A stretch of DNA of 64,000 nt, taken from positions 2,087,242-2,151,241 of the forward strand of contig NC_011832.1 of the NCBI RefSeq assembly GCF_000021965.1, read 5' to 3'. This stretch comes from Methanosphaerula palustris E1-9c. Its GTDB lineage: Archaea; Halobacteriota; Methanomicrobia; Methanomicrobiales; Methanospirillaceae. A program made the translations under genes and the position numbers. Below, one piece after another: positions 27,933-37,529 of the stretch; position 1 is the first letter of the stretch; each line of letters starts with the position of its first letter. The notes beneath the pieces were generated by a model. The model searched no databases, had not been told where the DNA came from, and was given only the letters and a program-made list of their open reading frames with translations.

Positions 27933-28141
27933 CATACCTCTTCAAGTCTTTCTTTTGCAGATCTGCATCTGCAGAAGAGACTGTTAACAGTTCCGCTCTA
28001 TCCGGCCCGACAGGGAATTCTATCAGGTATCAGATCGATCCGTATACCGACCAGACGTCGACATGAAGAACAATCATGAATAAAGGATGCAGCATGCACC
28101 ACAAAAAAATAGAACAGCCATCAGTTCGGGCTGCACTCGAC

Positions 28142-28447
28142 TCAATTGATATTATCCAAACTATACCCTTTCTTCGTGAGCAATTCCTTGACCCGGTCAC
28201 GGTGATCGCCCTGAAGTTCTATTGAACTTCCTTTCACCGTACCACCACAGGCAAGTTTGCCCTTCAGAAACTTGGTGAGTTCCTGGAGATCAATATCCGA
28301 AGGATCAAGACCATCGATGACCGTGACCTCTTTTCCATATCTTCGTCTATTAACGTTGACATTGATCCGCTGCTGTTCCTTTGCAACCTCCTCACAGATG
28401 CACAGTTCTTTAGGTAGCCCACAGGTTGAGCATATCCCACCATTCAT
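28142..28447 (-). CDS. Translation initiation factor aIF1 (SUI1)
   Basis: A 101-residue SUI1/eIF1 protein that binds the small ribosomal subunit and polices start-codon choice. A short N-terminal [15 protein letters not shown] segment carries two CxxC-like pairs, as in many archaeal homologues. The SUI1 domain shows [32 protein letters not shown] and [15 protein letters not shown], which are the family hallmarks. The start is the first ATG at 28447. Confidence 0.95.
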
Positions 28448-28796
28448 TACATCTTACTTCAAGTTCTGCTTATATATTTGTTGGCATAACAGGTCATAGA
28501 TAATCCAGACCTTTGTTCTGATCCAGAGGTCACGATGGAAGGGGGGTGAAACATGGTCTGAGGGAATCCTCTGCCCTGGGCCGACATGATTAATACCAAA
28601 AAATTGAGAATACTCATCCAAATCCAGAATTAAGATGAGAATTATAGAATATTTGTTCGAAATTTTGGGACTTGATCAGGAGATCTCAAAAATAAAGGAT
28701 AGAACAGGGCGCATTCCGGCTCAGATATGAGACATCATTGCACCCCCCTGCCCGATGCGGTGATTTATCTGCGGTGACCTCGAACCATAGGGTAAT
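28448..28796. other. Intergenic region between aIF1 and cobyric acid synthase
   Basis: AT-rich divergent promoter region for aIF1 (minus) and cobQ (plus). I see no open frame with a plausible start and no RNA structure that I recognise. TATA-like stretches occur near both ends, but I cannot assign a cobalamin riboswitch. Confidence 0.5.
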
Positions 28797-30260
28797 ATGT
28801 CACTGATGATCCTCGGTACCTCATCACATGTCGGCAAGAGTGTGACGGTGGCTGCGATCTGCCGGATCATGATCAGACAGGGGATCAGTGTCGCCCCGTT
28901 CAAATCCCAGAATATGAGTTTGAATTCATATGTGACCAGGGACGGAGCAGAGATCGGGATAGCCCAGGCGATGCAGGCCTTCGCCGCCAGGGTGCTTCCC
29001 TCGGCACTGATGAACCCGGTGCTCCTCAAACCCAAAGGGGACAGCACCTCGCAGGTGGTGCTGCTCGGCCACCCGTACAAGGACGTTCAGATAAGAGACT
29101 ATTACCAGGAGACCGATCACCTCCTTGAGATCGCCGTCGACGCCTACCACCAACTGGTCGAGGAGTATGGAGCAGTGATCGTCGAAGGGGCCGGCGGTGC
29201 TGCAGAGGTGAACCTCTACGACCGGGACATCGCCAACATCAGGCTGGCTGAACATCTCCGGCTCCCCATCGTCCTCGTGGCGGACATCGAACGAGGCGGC
29301 GTCTTTGCCCAGGTCTACGGCACGATCGCCCTGCTGCCCGAGCAGATTCGTCCCCTGGTGAAGGGGATCATCATCAACAAGTTTCGGGGAGACCCGACCC
29401 TCTTCGAGAGCGGGGTGAAGACCCTCGAGGATCTGACCGGCGTGCCAGTGCTCGGGGTCATCCCCTACACCCGGCTCGATCTACCGAGCGAGGACTCCCT
29501 CTCCCTGCAGGACAAGGAACGGCAGACCGGCCTGGTTCGGATCGCCGTGATCCGACTTCCGCAGATCGCAAACTTCACCGACTTTGAACTGCTCGAACGG
29601 CATGCGGCCGTCGACTATCTGCTGCCCGGAGAATCGCTGGACGGATACGACTGCATCATCATCCCCGGAACCAAGAACACGGTGAACGATCTGCTGGCAC
29701 TCCAGGCGAGCGGTACGGCAGCGGCCATCAGAGATGCCCGCGGACAGGGAGTGCCGGTGATCGGGATCTGCGGTGGATACCAGATGCTGGGAAAGACTGT
29801 GATCGACGATGGGTCTGAAGCCCGCAAGGGAACCTATGAAGGGCTTGGACTGCTCGATCTGGTCACCACCTTCGAAGGATATGATAAGACGACCGTCCAG
29901 GTGCAGAGGACCGCAGCCCCGGTGCCGCCGATCCTGGATGCGATGGGGACGGTGTCCGGCTATGAGATCCACATGGGCACGACCGTACTGAAGAGCGGAA
30001 GAACGGCCTTCGCCGGGGAGGGGGCGGTGTCGGACGATGGTCTGGTCTTCGGCACCTACCTCCACGGCCTCTTTATGGTCCCGGCAGCGGCAGAGGCGCT
30101 CCTCTCCTACCTGTACTCCCAAAGAGGGCTCACCTTCACAGGGATTGAAGAGCAGAACGAGGACCCGTACGACCTGCTCGCAGACCACTTCGAGGCACAC
30201 CTGCAGATGGAGAGACTGCTCACCCTCTGCAGCGATCACACCCCGGAGACCCCGGTGTAG
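28797..30260 (+). CDS. cobQ: Cobyric acid synthase (CobQ/CbiP)
   Basis: A 487-residue amidotransferase that amidates four carboxylates of the corrin ring in B12-type cofactor synthesis, relevant to the methyltransferases of methanogens. N-terminal P-loop-like ATPase motif is [20 protein letters not shown] with [11 protein letters not shown]. The class-I glutaminase-like domain has [16 protein letters not shown] with the conserved Cys and a C-terminal YLHGLF block carrying the His. Size is normal. The stop is followed 45 nt later by the ACT gene, so co-transcription is possible. Confidence 0.95.
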   Translation: MSLMILGTSSHVGKSVTVAAICRIMIRQGISVAPFKSQNMSLNSYVTRDGAEIGIAQAMQAFAARVLPSALMNPVLLKPKGDSTSQVVLLGHPYKDVQIRDYYQETDHLLEIAVDAYHQLVEEYGAVIVEGAGGAAEVNLYDRDIANIRLAEHLRLPIVLVADIERGGVFAQVYGTIALLPEQIRPLVKGIIINKFRGDPTLFESGVKTLEDLTGVPVLGVIPYTRLDLPSEDSLSLQDKERQTGLVRIAVIRLPQIANFTDFELLERHAAVDYLLPGESLDGYDCIIIPGTKNTVNDLLALQASGTAAAIRDARGQGVPVIGICGGYQMLGKTVIDDGSEARKGTYEGLGLLDLVTTFEGYDKTTVQVQRTAAPVPPILDAMGTVSGYEIHMGTTVLKSGRTAFAGEGAVSDDGLVFGTYLHGLFMVPAAAEALLSYLYSQRGLTFTGIEEQNEDPYDLLADHFEAHLQMERLLTLCSDHTPETPV

Positions 30261-30304
30261 AAGGCTTATCATTTGTCGGGTGCAAAGTACTGGATACGGT
30301 GGTA

Positions 30305-30808
30305 ATGGTGCAGATTGCAATGAAACTGGAGATGACCGATCGGCCAGGACAGCTGGTCGCTGCACTGCAGCCGATCTCGGTGGTCGGAGGAAATATCATC
30401 GCCGTGATCCATCAGCGGGAGACCTCTGAGACCGGAACCCTGAGCGTTCAGATTGTGCTGGAGGTGCCGGAGGGTCGGGTCGACGATCTGGTCAGGGCGA
30501 TCCGCGACCAGGGTGTGAACATCCTGATGCTCGATGAGGAGCGGCTGCAGTACCGGCAGTCGGTGATCATCATCGGTCACCTGCTCCACACCGACCTCGG
30601 GGATACCGTCGACCGGATCGACAGCACAGGTTTTGCCGAGGTGGCAGAATTGAACGTGATCATGCCTGCGATCACCGAACGGTCGACCGCCCTGATCACC
30701 CTGAAGTCAGGGAACCGGGAGGACATGGTACGGGCCCTCTCGATCCTGCGCGACGTCGGAAGAGAGAAGCACCTGCAGATCATTGAACCACTGGAAGAGG
30801 CAGCATGA
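30305..30808 (+). CDS. ACT-domain protein in the homoserine dehydrogenase operon
   Basis: A 167-residue protein with an N-terminal ACT domain (LEMTDRPGQLVAALQPIS and NIIAVIHQRE) and a second ligand-binding half starting near QSVIIIGHLL. It overlaps the next gene, homoserine dehydrogenase, as ATGA. ACT domains bind amino acids, so it probably senses threonine or methionine to control the neighbour; this is inference from family and gene order. The start is uncertain among GTG 30299, ATG 30305 and GTG 30308. Confidence 0.8.
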   Translation: MVQIAMKLEMTDRPGQLVAALQPISVVGGNIIAVIHQRETSETGTLSVQIVLEVPEGRVDDLVRAIRDQGVNILMLDEERLQYRQSVIIIGHLLHTDLGDTVDRIDSTGFAEVAELNVIMPAITERSTALITLKSGNREDMVRALSILRDVGREKHLQIIEPLEEAA

Positions 30809-31791
30809 GAATCGCACTGCTTGGCTGCGGATCGGTCGGACGGGGCGTCGCGACGGTGATCCTGGAGAAGGGACTCGACATTACGATCACCGGGATGGCA
30901 GACTCGAAGAGCGCGGTGATGGATCCGGACGGGATCGATATCCGCGCGATGCTGGCAAAGAAGCGCGATACCGGCCTCTGTGGAGACCGTGGGCTGACCG
31001 CCGCCGACGTGGTGAACCAGGGGGGGTATGACGTGCTCGTCGAGGTGACACCGACCAACGCCCTGACCGGCGAGCCGGCACTTGAGCATATCCGGGCCGC
31101 ACTGAAACGGGGACGACATGTGGTCACCTCCAACAAAGGGCCGGTCGCCCTGGCATTTAGTGAACTCAGAGATATGGCACAGGCAGCCGGCGTTGAATTC
31201 CGGTACGAGGCTACCGTCGGGGGTGCGATCCCGATCCTCCACACTCTTGAGCACGGACTTGGCGGCAATACCGTAAAAGGGCTGTACGGTGTCCTGAACG
31301 GGACCTGCAACTATATCCTGACCCGGATGTCCGAGGAGGGGCTCACCTACGATCAGGCCCTCTCCGAGGCCCGGGAACTCGGATATGCCGAGGCCGATCC
31401 AACCTATGACGTGAAAGGGATCGATGCGGCGATCAAACTGGTGATCCTGGCTGATACGATCTGGGGCATGCAGGCGACCCTCGACGATGTCGAGGTGACC
31501 GGGATCGACATGCTGACCGCCGATGCACTCCGCCTGGCAGCGACGCAGGACTGTACGATACGCCTGATCGGCGAGGTGGTGCCAGAGCCGAAGATTCTCC
31601 GGGTGGCCCCGCGGATGATCCCGACAAACCATCCTCTGGTGATCGAAGGGACCCTGAACGCCGTGACCCTCAAGACCGACATGGCCGGTGAGATCACCCT
31701 GATCGGCAAAGGAGCCGGCTCGATCGAGACGGCGAGTGCCATCATCGGGGATCTGACCTATATTGCGGAGCGCTATGTCAAGGGTACTTGA
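30805..31791 (+). CDS. hom: Homoserine dehydrogenase
   Basis: A 328-residue enzyme reducing aspartate semialdehyde to homoserine for threonine and methionine. The NAD(P)-binding motif is IALLGCGSVGRGVATVI; the catalytic signature KLVILADTIWG is near residue 212, with ALSEARELGYAEADPTYD and GTCNYILTRMSEEG before it. There is no ACT domain at its C-terminus; regulation is likely supplied by the preceding ACT protein. It starts as ATGA overlap with that gene and its 3' end overlaps the next start by 17 nt. Confidence 0.94.
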   Translation: MRIALLGCGSVGRGVATVILEKGLDITITGMADSKSAVMDPDGIDIRAMLAKKRDTGLCGDRGLTAADVVNQGGYDVLVEVTPTNALTGEPALEHIRAALKRGRHVVTSNKGPVALAFSELRDMAQAAGVEFRYEATVGGAIPILHTLEHGLGGNTVKGLYGVLNGTCNYILTRMSEEGLTYDQALSEARELGYAEADPTYDVKGIDAAIKLVILADTIWGMQATLDDVEVTGIDMLTADALRLAATQDCTIRLIGEVVPEPKILRVAPRMIPTNHPLVIEGTLNAVTLKTDMAGEITLIGKGAGSIETASAIIGDLTYIAERYVKGT

Positions 31792-32881
31792 ACGGCGACG
31801 ACAGTTCCTGAGTTTGATGCGTCAGTTCACGCTTGATCGAGGTTTTTTTCAGATCACCGATGTCGCTGAGGCCCTGCAGGTGCCCCGCTCGACAGCTCAG
31901 GACTGGGTCAAGCGGCTGATCGAGGAGGGGTGTCTGATCGTCAGAGAGAGTCCTCACGGGCGTCATGGGGGCCACTATGCAGCGGTCAGCGCGGTCCCTG
32001 CCAGCACCTGCAGGCGAATTTTCACCACTACCGATGGCGACGAGGTGGAGATCTTTCATGAATGTATCTCCGGCGCCTGCGCCGCCTTCTGCGGATTTCA
32101 CCATACAAAGTCTGGTGGTGTGATCACTGCCATCGAACGGGACGGGCCCCTGCTTCGGGAGCATGGCCGGATCGGGGAGGCACACCTCAAGATCGGGCTT
32201 TACCCGGCCCCTGCGGTCGGAGTGGGTGCGATCCGGCGGGAAGGAGTGAACATCCTTCAGGAGATCACCTCGATCGGAGGGCCGGCATACTCGCTGACCG
32301 AGATGATCGGTCATGCTGAAGGGGTCTGTGAGGTCAGGATCCGGCGGGAAGGATCGCTCGTCACGGGAGAGGTGATCACACAGGACCTCACCCATCTGAT
32401 CATCGGGATCGACGATACCGACGGCCCGGATGGGGGGGCTACCTTCGCGCTGGCAGTGGCCCTCCTCCAGCACCTGGGACGGATCAAAGGCGTGATCCCG
32501 ATCGGCCACCGGGTCGCTATGCTGAACCCCAGTATTGAACAGAAGACCGTGGGGAATGCATGCAGTTATCTGGAACTGGCCGTCGATCCGGAACTGGTGA
32601 CAGAGGTGACAGCACGATGCAAAAAATTCGTCGGTGACGAGAGTCGATCGCCGGAATGGGGGATCGCCGTGAAGGAGGGATTCCAAATAGGTCCGGCCCT
32701 TCGAGCATACGGGGAATGTGCCCGGATCGGCTACCTTTCGCGAGATATTGCGGAAGAGACGGCCGCAGCCCATGCGATCAGTCTTTATGGCGGAGATGGG
32801 GTGATCGGGGCGCTGGCAGCCGTTGCCCTGGCCGGGGTTCCGACCGAAACGCTGCTGGATCTGCGAATCCCGATCTGCTGA
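31775..32881 (+). CDS. HTH-fused IGIDDTD protein (methanogenesis marker 11-like)
   Basis: A 368-residue protein. The N-terminus (about residues 1-60) has a winged-helix motif ITDVAEALQVPRSTAQDWVK. The next part carries cysteine-rich ISGACAAFCGFHH. The central IGIDDTDGPDGGATFALAVA resembles the phosphate-binding motif of TiaS (tRNA agmatinylcytidine synthetase). The length and motifs suggest methanogenesis marker protein 11, but I cannot confirm this without a search. Start ATG 31775 has GGAG 5 nt upstream and overlaps hom, so it is translated from the same transcript. The role is unknown. Confidence 0.6.
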   Translation: MSRVLERRRQFLSLMRQFTLDRGFFQITDVAEALQVPRSTAQDWVKRLIEEGCLIVRESPHGRHGGHYAAVSAVPASTCRRIFTTTDGDEVEIFHECISGACAAFCGFHHTKSGGVITAIERDGPLLREHGRIGEAHLKIGLYPAPAVGVGAIRREGVNILQEITSIGGPAYSLTEMIGHAEGVCEVRIRREGSLVTGEVITQDLTHLIIGIDDTDGPDGGATFALAVALLQHLGRIKGVIPIGHRVAMLNPSIEQKTVGNACSYLELAVDPELVTEVTARCKKFVGDESRSPEWGIAVKEGFQIGPALRAYGECARIGYLSRDIAEETAAAHAISLYGGDGVIGALAAVALAGVPTETLLDLRIPIC

Positions 32882-32985
32882 ACAGAATCTACCTTTTTTG
32901 ATCGATCAATTCAAAACCCGGCATGGACGTATCAATCTGATAAGTAAATGGATTCAAGACCGTCCATCTCAAAAAATAAGATAGA

Positions 32986-35211
32986 TCAGGTGTAGATCCG
33001 GGTCTTGCCATTATCATAGATGATCCCTCGACTTGCGATATAGGGCAGGGCGGAGGTGCTCGTTGTATCCTTGGAGACATCAGTCACCGTCATCATGGTG
33101 AGGACATTGGTCTGAACATTGGTCTCTCCAAGGAAGATATACGAACTCTTTCTGAGCTGACTTGTTTCACTGGGAATCTTATGCGAGAGGGTCCCGGAGA
33201 AACTTTCGAGCATCGTAGCCATTGGAACATCCGAATATATCGTCCGGTTACCAACCTGATGAAGCCAGGTGGCACCTGCAACCTCCAGGGGGGTGAACCG
33301 CGGGTAGTCGACATTATCAGTCAGGGCGATTGAGGTCGGGGAGTCCTGTGCTATCGTATAGATGACACCGGTATTGAAGAGCAGGAAGATACAGAGGAAG
33401 GCCCCAAGTGCCTTGATCGCATTCTCATTGTTGAATTTGTACCAGGAGATCCGGACAAATCGATCGAAGACGCCGAACATCTCAATGACCCCTATGGCAA
33501 AAAACGGAGCCAGGTAGATCAGGGTGATCTGGTACAGTCGGGTGGTGTTCAGGGCACTTGAGAAGTACGGGAGCACAACGCCAGCCAGGGCGAGAACCAA
33601 ATTCACCAGGGCAAACGAGAAGTATTCCCGGTCGACAGCGACGTACTCCCCTCCAAGCTCCATCTTCTGCGGTCGGAAGAGCAGCGAGAAGATCCCGAAC
33701 ATGATGAAGAACTGGGCGACAAACTGGATGTACTTCCCGATCGAATGGAGCGGAGTCGCAGCCTGGGTCACGATGACGTTCAGCCCCTGCGTGGTCTCAG
33801 GGTTCATGAATCCGACCACGATGTTGTTTGAGAACTGGATGAAGAGATCGGTGATGGAGTTGAGGGCCGAGGAACTGGAGATGAACAGGTACCACCCGAG
33901 CGCGAAGATGGTGAAGACCATCACATAATCGATCGTAACGGTCCGTTCGCCGGCATGCCGCGGCGCAAAGTTCATGGTATAACCCCGTTTCTCCCAGTCG
34001 AACTGCTTCCTGATCGTATGCCGCAGGTTTCCAAGGCTTCCGATCTCAGATATGATCAGAATCAGCAGCGCAAAGAAGAGCGTCAGCATGAACAGGTACG
34101 AGAGACCGTAATGAGAGGTGGCCAGCGCGAAGCTGAAGACGATCAGCAGCAGGTACTTCTTGATCTTGAAGAGATCCTTGTTGATGATCAGAAGAATGAT
34201 CAGCACCAGGAAGAACTCTGCAATCTCCTGTCTGGAGACCTGCAGCATCTCGGTATAATAGACTAATAGGGAGATGAAGAAGAACGACGCATAGAATGCA
34301 ATCTTGTTATAGGACTGCTTCTTTGCAATCGCATAGATCCCGAGTCCGACCAGCGAGAAGATCAGCGGAAAGACGATCTTAAAGATCCATACAGATCCTA
34401 TCTTGGCTATGATCGAGAAGATCGGTACCAGCATCACGATCGAGAGCATCGCATTGATGTTCGAGTAGATCGAGAAGTCCCAGGCTGAGTTCTGGATGAC
34501 CAGGTTGGAGATGTACAGTTCCTGGTTGATATCCCATCCCCAAATATACGCCGAGATCAGCGAGGTGTGAAGCAGCAGTGTAAGGGCCACCATGAAGATT
34601 GCATAGGGGTAATGGGTCTCGGGGATGAATGATTTGAACCCGACGATCACCGGGATCAGAGCGAGGATCAGCAGCAGCACGACCAGCAGGAGATTGATAT
34701 GATAATTGTTCATCAGGAAAGTTCCGAAGATCGAGATGAACGGGAGCAGGGAGAGGAGGACGGTAGGGAGGCTGAAGATCTCATCGGTATCCAGGGTCGA
34801 GGAATCCGCAAAATCGCGGTCCTGCAGGTAGGCCAGCACCGATGCTATCAGCACAAAGACGGTCAGCGAGATCATCAGCGGCATCTCTGCGATCGGATTC
34901 AGCACATCGAGCACAGGATAGATCGTGTTCATCACAAACCCAAGGAACATCGAAGTCGCCATACTCAGACCGACCGTGAAGAGCAGGGTTTCAATACCCC
35001 CGAGCCGGTGCATCTTCAGCACCCGCATCAGCAGCAGCCCGGGCACGAAGAGCAGGTAAACAACCCCGACGATCTGCCGAAGCAGCGGGATCGTAGAACC
35101 ATTCGCATCGAGTATCACCATCAGCCATAACAGGCACTGCACACCGAGTACCGTCCCCAGGAACTGGTAGATCGGCCAGTCGTTGATCGTAAAGATATTC
35201 TTTATCTGCAT
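32986..35211 (-). CDS. DUF2206-like polytopic membrane protein of the glycan cluster
   Basis: A 741-residue protein with at least twelve hydrophobic segments over about the first 600 residues (for example GVQCLLWLMVILDAN, LLSLLPFISIFGTF and LLVVLLLILALIPVIV). A C-terminal extracytoplasmic domain follows (LTDNVDYPRFTPLEVAGATW). It resembles the archaeal DUF2206 family, associated with glycosyltransferase gene clusters and possibly acting as a lipid-linked sugar transferase. The start at 35211 overlaps the preceding glycosyltransferase stop by 10 nt, so it is the last gene of a four-gene operon. Confidence 0.75.
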   Translation of the reverse strand: MQIKNIFTINDWPIYQFLGTVLGVQCLLWLMVILDANGSTIPLLRQIVGVVYLLFVPGLLLMRVLKMHRLGGIETLLFTVGLSMATSMFLGFVMNTIYPVLDVLNPIAEMPLMISLTVFVLIASVLAYLQDRDFADSSTLDTDEIFSLPTVLLSLLPFISIFGTFLMNNYHINLLLVVLLLILALIPVIVGFKSFIPETHYPYAIFMVALTLLLHTSLISAYIWGWDINQELYISNLVIQNSAWDFSIYSNINAMLSIVMLVPIFSIIAKIGSVWIFKIVFPLIFSLVGLGIYAIAKKQSYNKIAFYASFFFISLLVYYTEMLQVSRQEIAEFFLVLIILLIINKDLFKIKKYLLLIVFSFALATSHYGLSYLFMLTLFFALLILIISEIGSLGNLRHTIRKQFDWEKRGYTMNFAPRHAGERTVTIDYVMVFTIFALGWYLFISSSSALNSITDLFIQFSNNIVVGFMNPETTQGLNVIVTQAATPLHSIGKYIQFVAQFFIMFGIFSLLFRPQKMELGGEYVAVDREYFSFALVNLVLALAGVVLPYFSSALNTTRLYQITLIYLAPFFAIGVIEMFGVFDRFVRISWYKFNNENAIKALGAFLCIFLLFNTGVIYTIAQDSPTSIALTDNVDYPRFTPLEVAGATWLHQVGNRTIYSDVPMATMLESFSGTLSHKIPSETSQLRKSSYIFLGETNVQTNVLTMMTVTDVSKDTTSTSALPYIASRGIIYDNGKTRIYT

Positions 35212-36287
35212 TGTCTGTCCTCAATCACCGATTTATATGCGATCACGGTCTTCCCCCGGACCGTCTCCCAGGAGAGATCCCGCTTCATCTTTCGAAGAGC
35301 AGCATCACCCATCGCTCTCCTCAGTGGTTCATTCCGTAATAACTTTAATATTCCGTCAGCAAGGGCGGCACTGTCATGGGATGGCACGATCAGCCCGGTC
35401 TTCCCCTGCTCGACCACCTCAGGGATGGAACCAATATCGGTCACGATCACCGGTTTGTGAAAGGCATAGGCAATTGGGACGACTCCAGTCTGGGTTCCTT
35501 CAATATAGGGCAGCACCACCATCGAGGCCTTCATGAAGAGGGATGGGATCTCACAGTCCTCGATGAACCGATTGATCAGGGTACAGTGGGATTCGTCAGG
35601 GAGGAGGAGCATGTACCGGCCCATGTCCCCGTTGCCGGCGATGACCAGCCGCGCATCAGGGTAACCGCTGACCACCTCCGGCATCGCCGCCAGCAGGTAC
35701 TGAAGTCCTTTATAGTCCTCGATCCTCCCGAAGAAGAGGATCGTCCCCACCTCTTCAGCGACCTCCTCCCCCTCACAGGTCGAAAAGAACGAGTAATCGC
35801 CATGGGGAATCACATAGATAGGAGTGCTGACCGAGAGCTGCTTCTTTGCCCATTCACCATGGACGATCAGGGCATCCGAGTACCAGAAGAAGAGCCGCCT
35901 CGCGATCGTCTGGTCGAACTGACGTGAACCAGTATGTGGGTTTACATCGTGGATCGTCGTGATGATCGGGTATCGATGCAGGAACGGAAGGAGGAGCGAG
36001 AACCAGAGGGAGTAGCCGTTCACATGGATGATATCGGGATCCTCCTCTCGGACGGTCCGGAGGAAGCGGATGACTCGCGTGAAGATCAGCGTATTCTTGA
36101 TGAAGTTCTTCACGATATTCCCAAGATCGAGCTCAAGCAGGCGGACATTCGGCTGAAAGGTCTCGCGTTTCACCCCCCTCGGCGCGATCACCACCACTTC
36201 ATGCTCCTCGGCCAGCGTGTTCGCCAGCTGGGAGGTGTAATGGATCATACCTCCAGCGATGTTATGGGTCAGGATCAGGATCTTCAT
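35202..36287 (-). CDS. Group 1 (GT4) glycosyltransferase
   Basis: A 361-residue GT-B fold protein: MKILILTHNIAGGMIHYTSQ at the start, HVNGYSLWFSLLLPFLH mid-way, ILFFGRIEDYKGLQYLLAAM opening the C-terminal domain, and VLPYIEGTQTGVVPIAYAFH followed by DIGSIPEVVEQGKTG, the donor-binding EX7E-like region. The donor sugar is unknown. The start has GGTG 4 nt upstream and the stop overlaps the DUF2206 gene. It sits in an operon of three GT4 enzymes for a surface polysaccharide or N-glycan. Confidence 0.88.
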   Translation of the reverse strand: MKILILTHNIAGGMIHYTSQLANTLAEEHEVVVIAPRGVKRETFQPNVRLLELDLGNIVKNFIKNTLIFTRVIRFLRTVREEDPDIIHVNGYSLWFSLLLPFLHRYPIITTIHDVNPHTGSRQFDQTIARRLFFWYSDALIVHGEWAKKQLSVSTPIYVIPHGDYSFFSTCEGEEVAEEVGTILFFGRIEDYKGLQYLLAAMPEVVSGYPDARLVIAGNGDMGRYMLLLPDESHCTLINRFIEDCEIPSLFMKASMVVLPYIEGTQTGVVPIAYAFHKPVIVTDIGSIPEVVEQGKTGLIVPSHDSAALADGILKLLRNEPLRRAMGDAALRKMKRDLSWETVRGKTVIAYKSVIEDRQCR

Positions 36288-36302
36288 CGTCACCATCACC
36301 GC

Positions 36303-37409
36303 TCAGGCCAGCCGCTCGAACTGTTCGAGGTACTGAGCGGTGATCACATGCCAGTCCAGATGATCAGCGGCATAGGTCCGGGCCTTCTCTGCCTGAACAC
36401 TGTTCTCCTGGCGGAGGTAGCCGATGATGGTAGCGGCAGCCTTCTGTTCATCATTAAAGTCGACAACAATCCCGCAATCCTCCTCTCCGATGAAGAGGAG
36501 CGGGGGGAGATTCGAGACGATCGAGGGGAGGCCCGAGGACATCGCTTCGAGCAGGGTCAGAGGCGACCCTTCACTCCTTGAGGTCATCAGGTAGTAATCT
36601 GCACATTTGTACAACTCCGGCACCACAGTATCGTAGTCGACGGGACCGAGGAAGATGACCGTATCGAGATGCTTCTCTGCAGCCAGCGCCTTCGTCTCCT
36701 CAAGCATTTCCCCGCCGCCGGCCACGATCAGGGTCAGGTCCGGGATCGCCGCCCGGACCTGGTCGAAGACCTCGAGCATCGTCTGGGGACGTTTGGCATC
36801 CGAGACCCGTCCAAGGCTGAGCAGTACCCGGTGCGTGGGGGGGATGGCATACTTCTTTCGAATGGTCTGCTTCTCATCGTCGTTGCTGGGTGGGACAAAA
36901 GCCACGGTGTTCACTCCGTTTGGAATAAAAATAATTTTCTCCCGATCAATCCCGATCGTTTCAAGATCGTTACAGAGCATCGGGCTGACCCCGGTAAAGA
37001 CGGCCCGCTCTGCGGTCTTCTTCAGGCAGTACTTCTCAAGCGCAGCAGTGAGAGCATAGTACGGAACCGGGGCGATCCGCTGCTGATACTTGTCATAGTA
37101 GGTCGAATGGACCGTGGCGATCGAGTGCCGGAACGGGTTCGCACGAATGAACATCGGGTTGTGAAGCCAGACCACGTCATAATCGTCCCCGTTCAGACAG
37201 GTCGCCACGAGATCCCAGAACTGGAGCAGACCCCCGATCGCCCAGCGGTCGATCAGCGGTCCACTCCCGAGTTTGATGTCAGGGCCGGTCGGGGAACAGA
37301 CAACACACTCATGGCCCATCCGTTTCAGGTCCTCAACGATGTTGTAGGCAACATTGGCTATCCCGGTCCCAAATGGATAGTATTCAGAGACACATACAAG
37401 GATCTTCAT
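36303..37409 (-). CDS. Group 1 (GT4) glycosyltransferase
   Basis: A 368-residue GT4 enzyme beginning MKILVCVSEYYPFGTGIANV. Donor-side motifs are LSLGRVSDAKRPQTMLEVFD, IFLGPVDYDTVVPELYKCAD and YLMTSRSEGSPLTLLEAMSSGLP, including the EX7E catalytic pattern (EGSPLTLLE). The acceptor is unknown. GTGAG precedes the ATG. The gap to the next gene downstream is only 15 nt, consistent with one transcript with the flanking glycosyltransferases. Confidence 0.9.
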   Translation of the reverse strand: MKILVCVSEYYPFGTGIANVAYNIVEDLKRMGHECVVCSPTGPDIKLGSGPLIDRWAIGGLLQFWDLVATCLNGDDYDVVWLHNPMFIRANPFRHSIATVHSTYYDKYQQRIAPVPYYALTAALEKYCLKKTAERAVFTGVSPMLCNDLETIGIDREKIIFIPNGVNTVAFVPPSNDDEKQTIRKKYAIPPTHRVLLSLGRVSDAKRPQTMLEVFDQVRAAIPDLTLIVAGGGEMLEETKALAAEKHLDTVIFLGPVDYDTVVPELYKCADYYLMTSRSEGSPLTLLEAMSSGLPSIVSNLPPLLFIGEEDCGIVVDFNDEQKAAATIIGYLRQENSVQAEKARTYAADHLDWHVITAQYLEQFERLA

Positions 37410-37529
37410 ATTCTCACTGAATGGATAGAACAACGGGACCTGGATTGAACCCATACCCGGAATCAGACTGTAATATCATCGACTGTACTCCAACTATTAC
37501 GGGAATAGATCTGAATGGATCGCCCAAGA

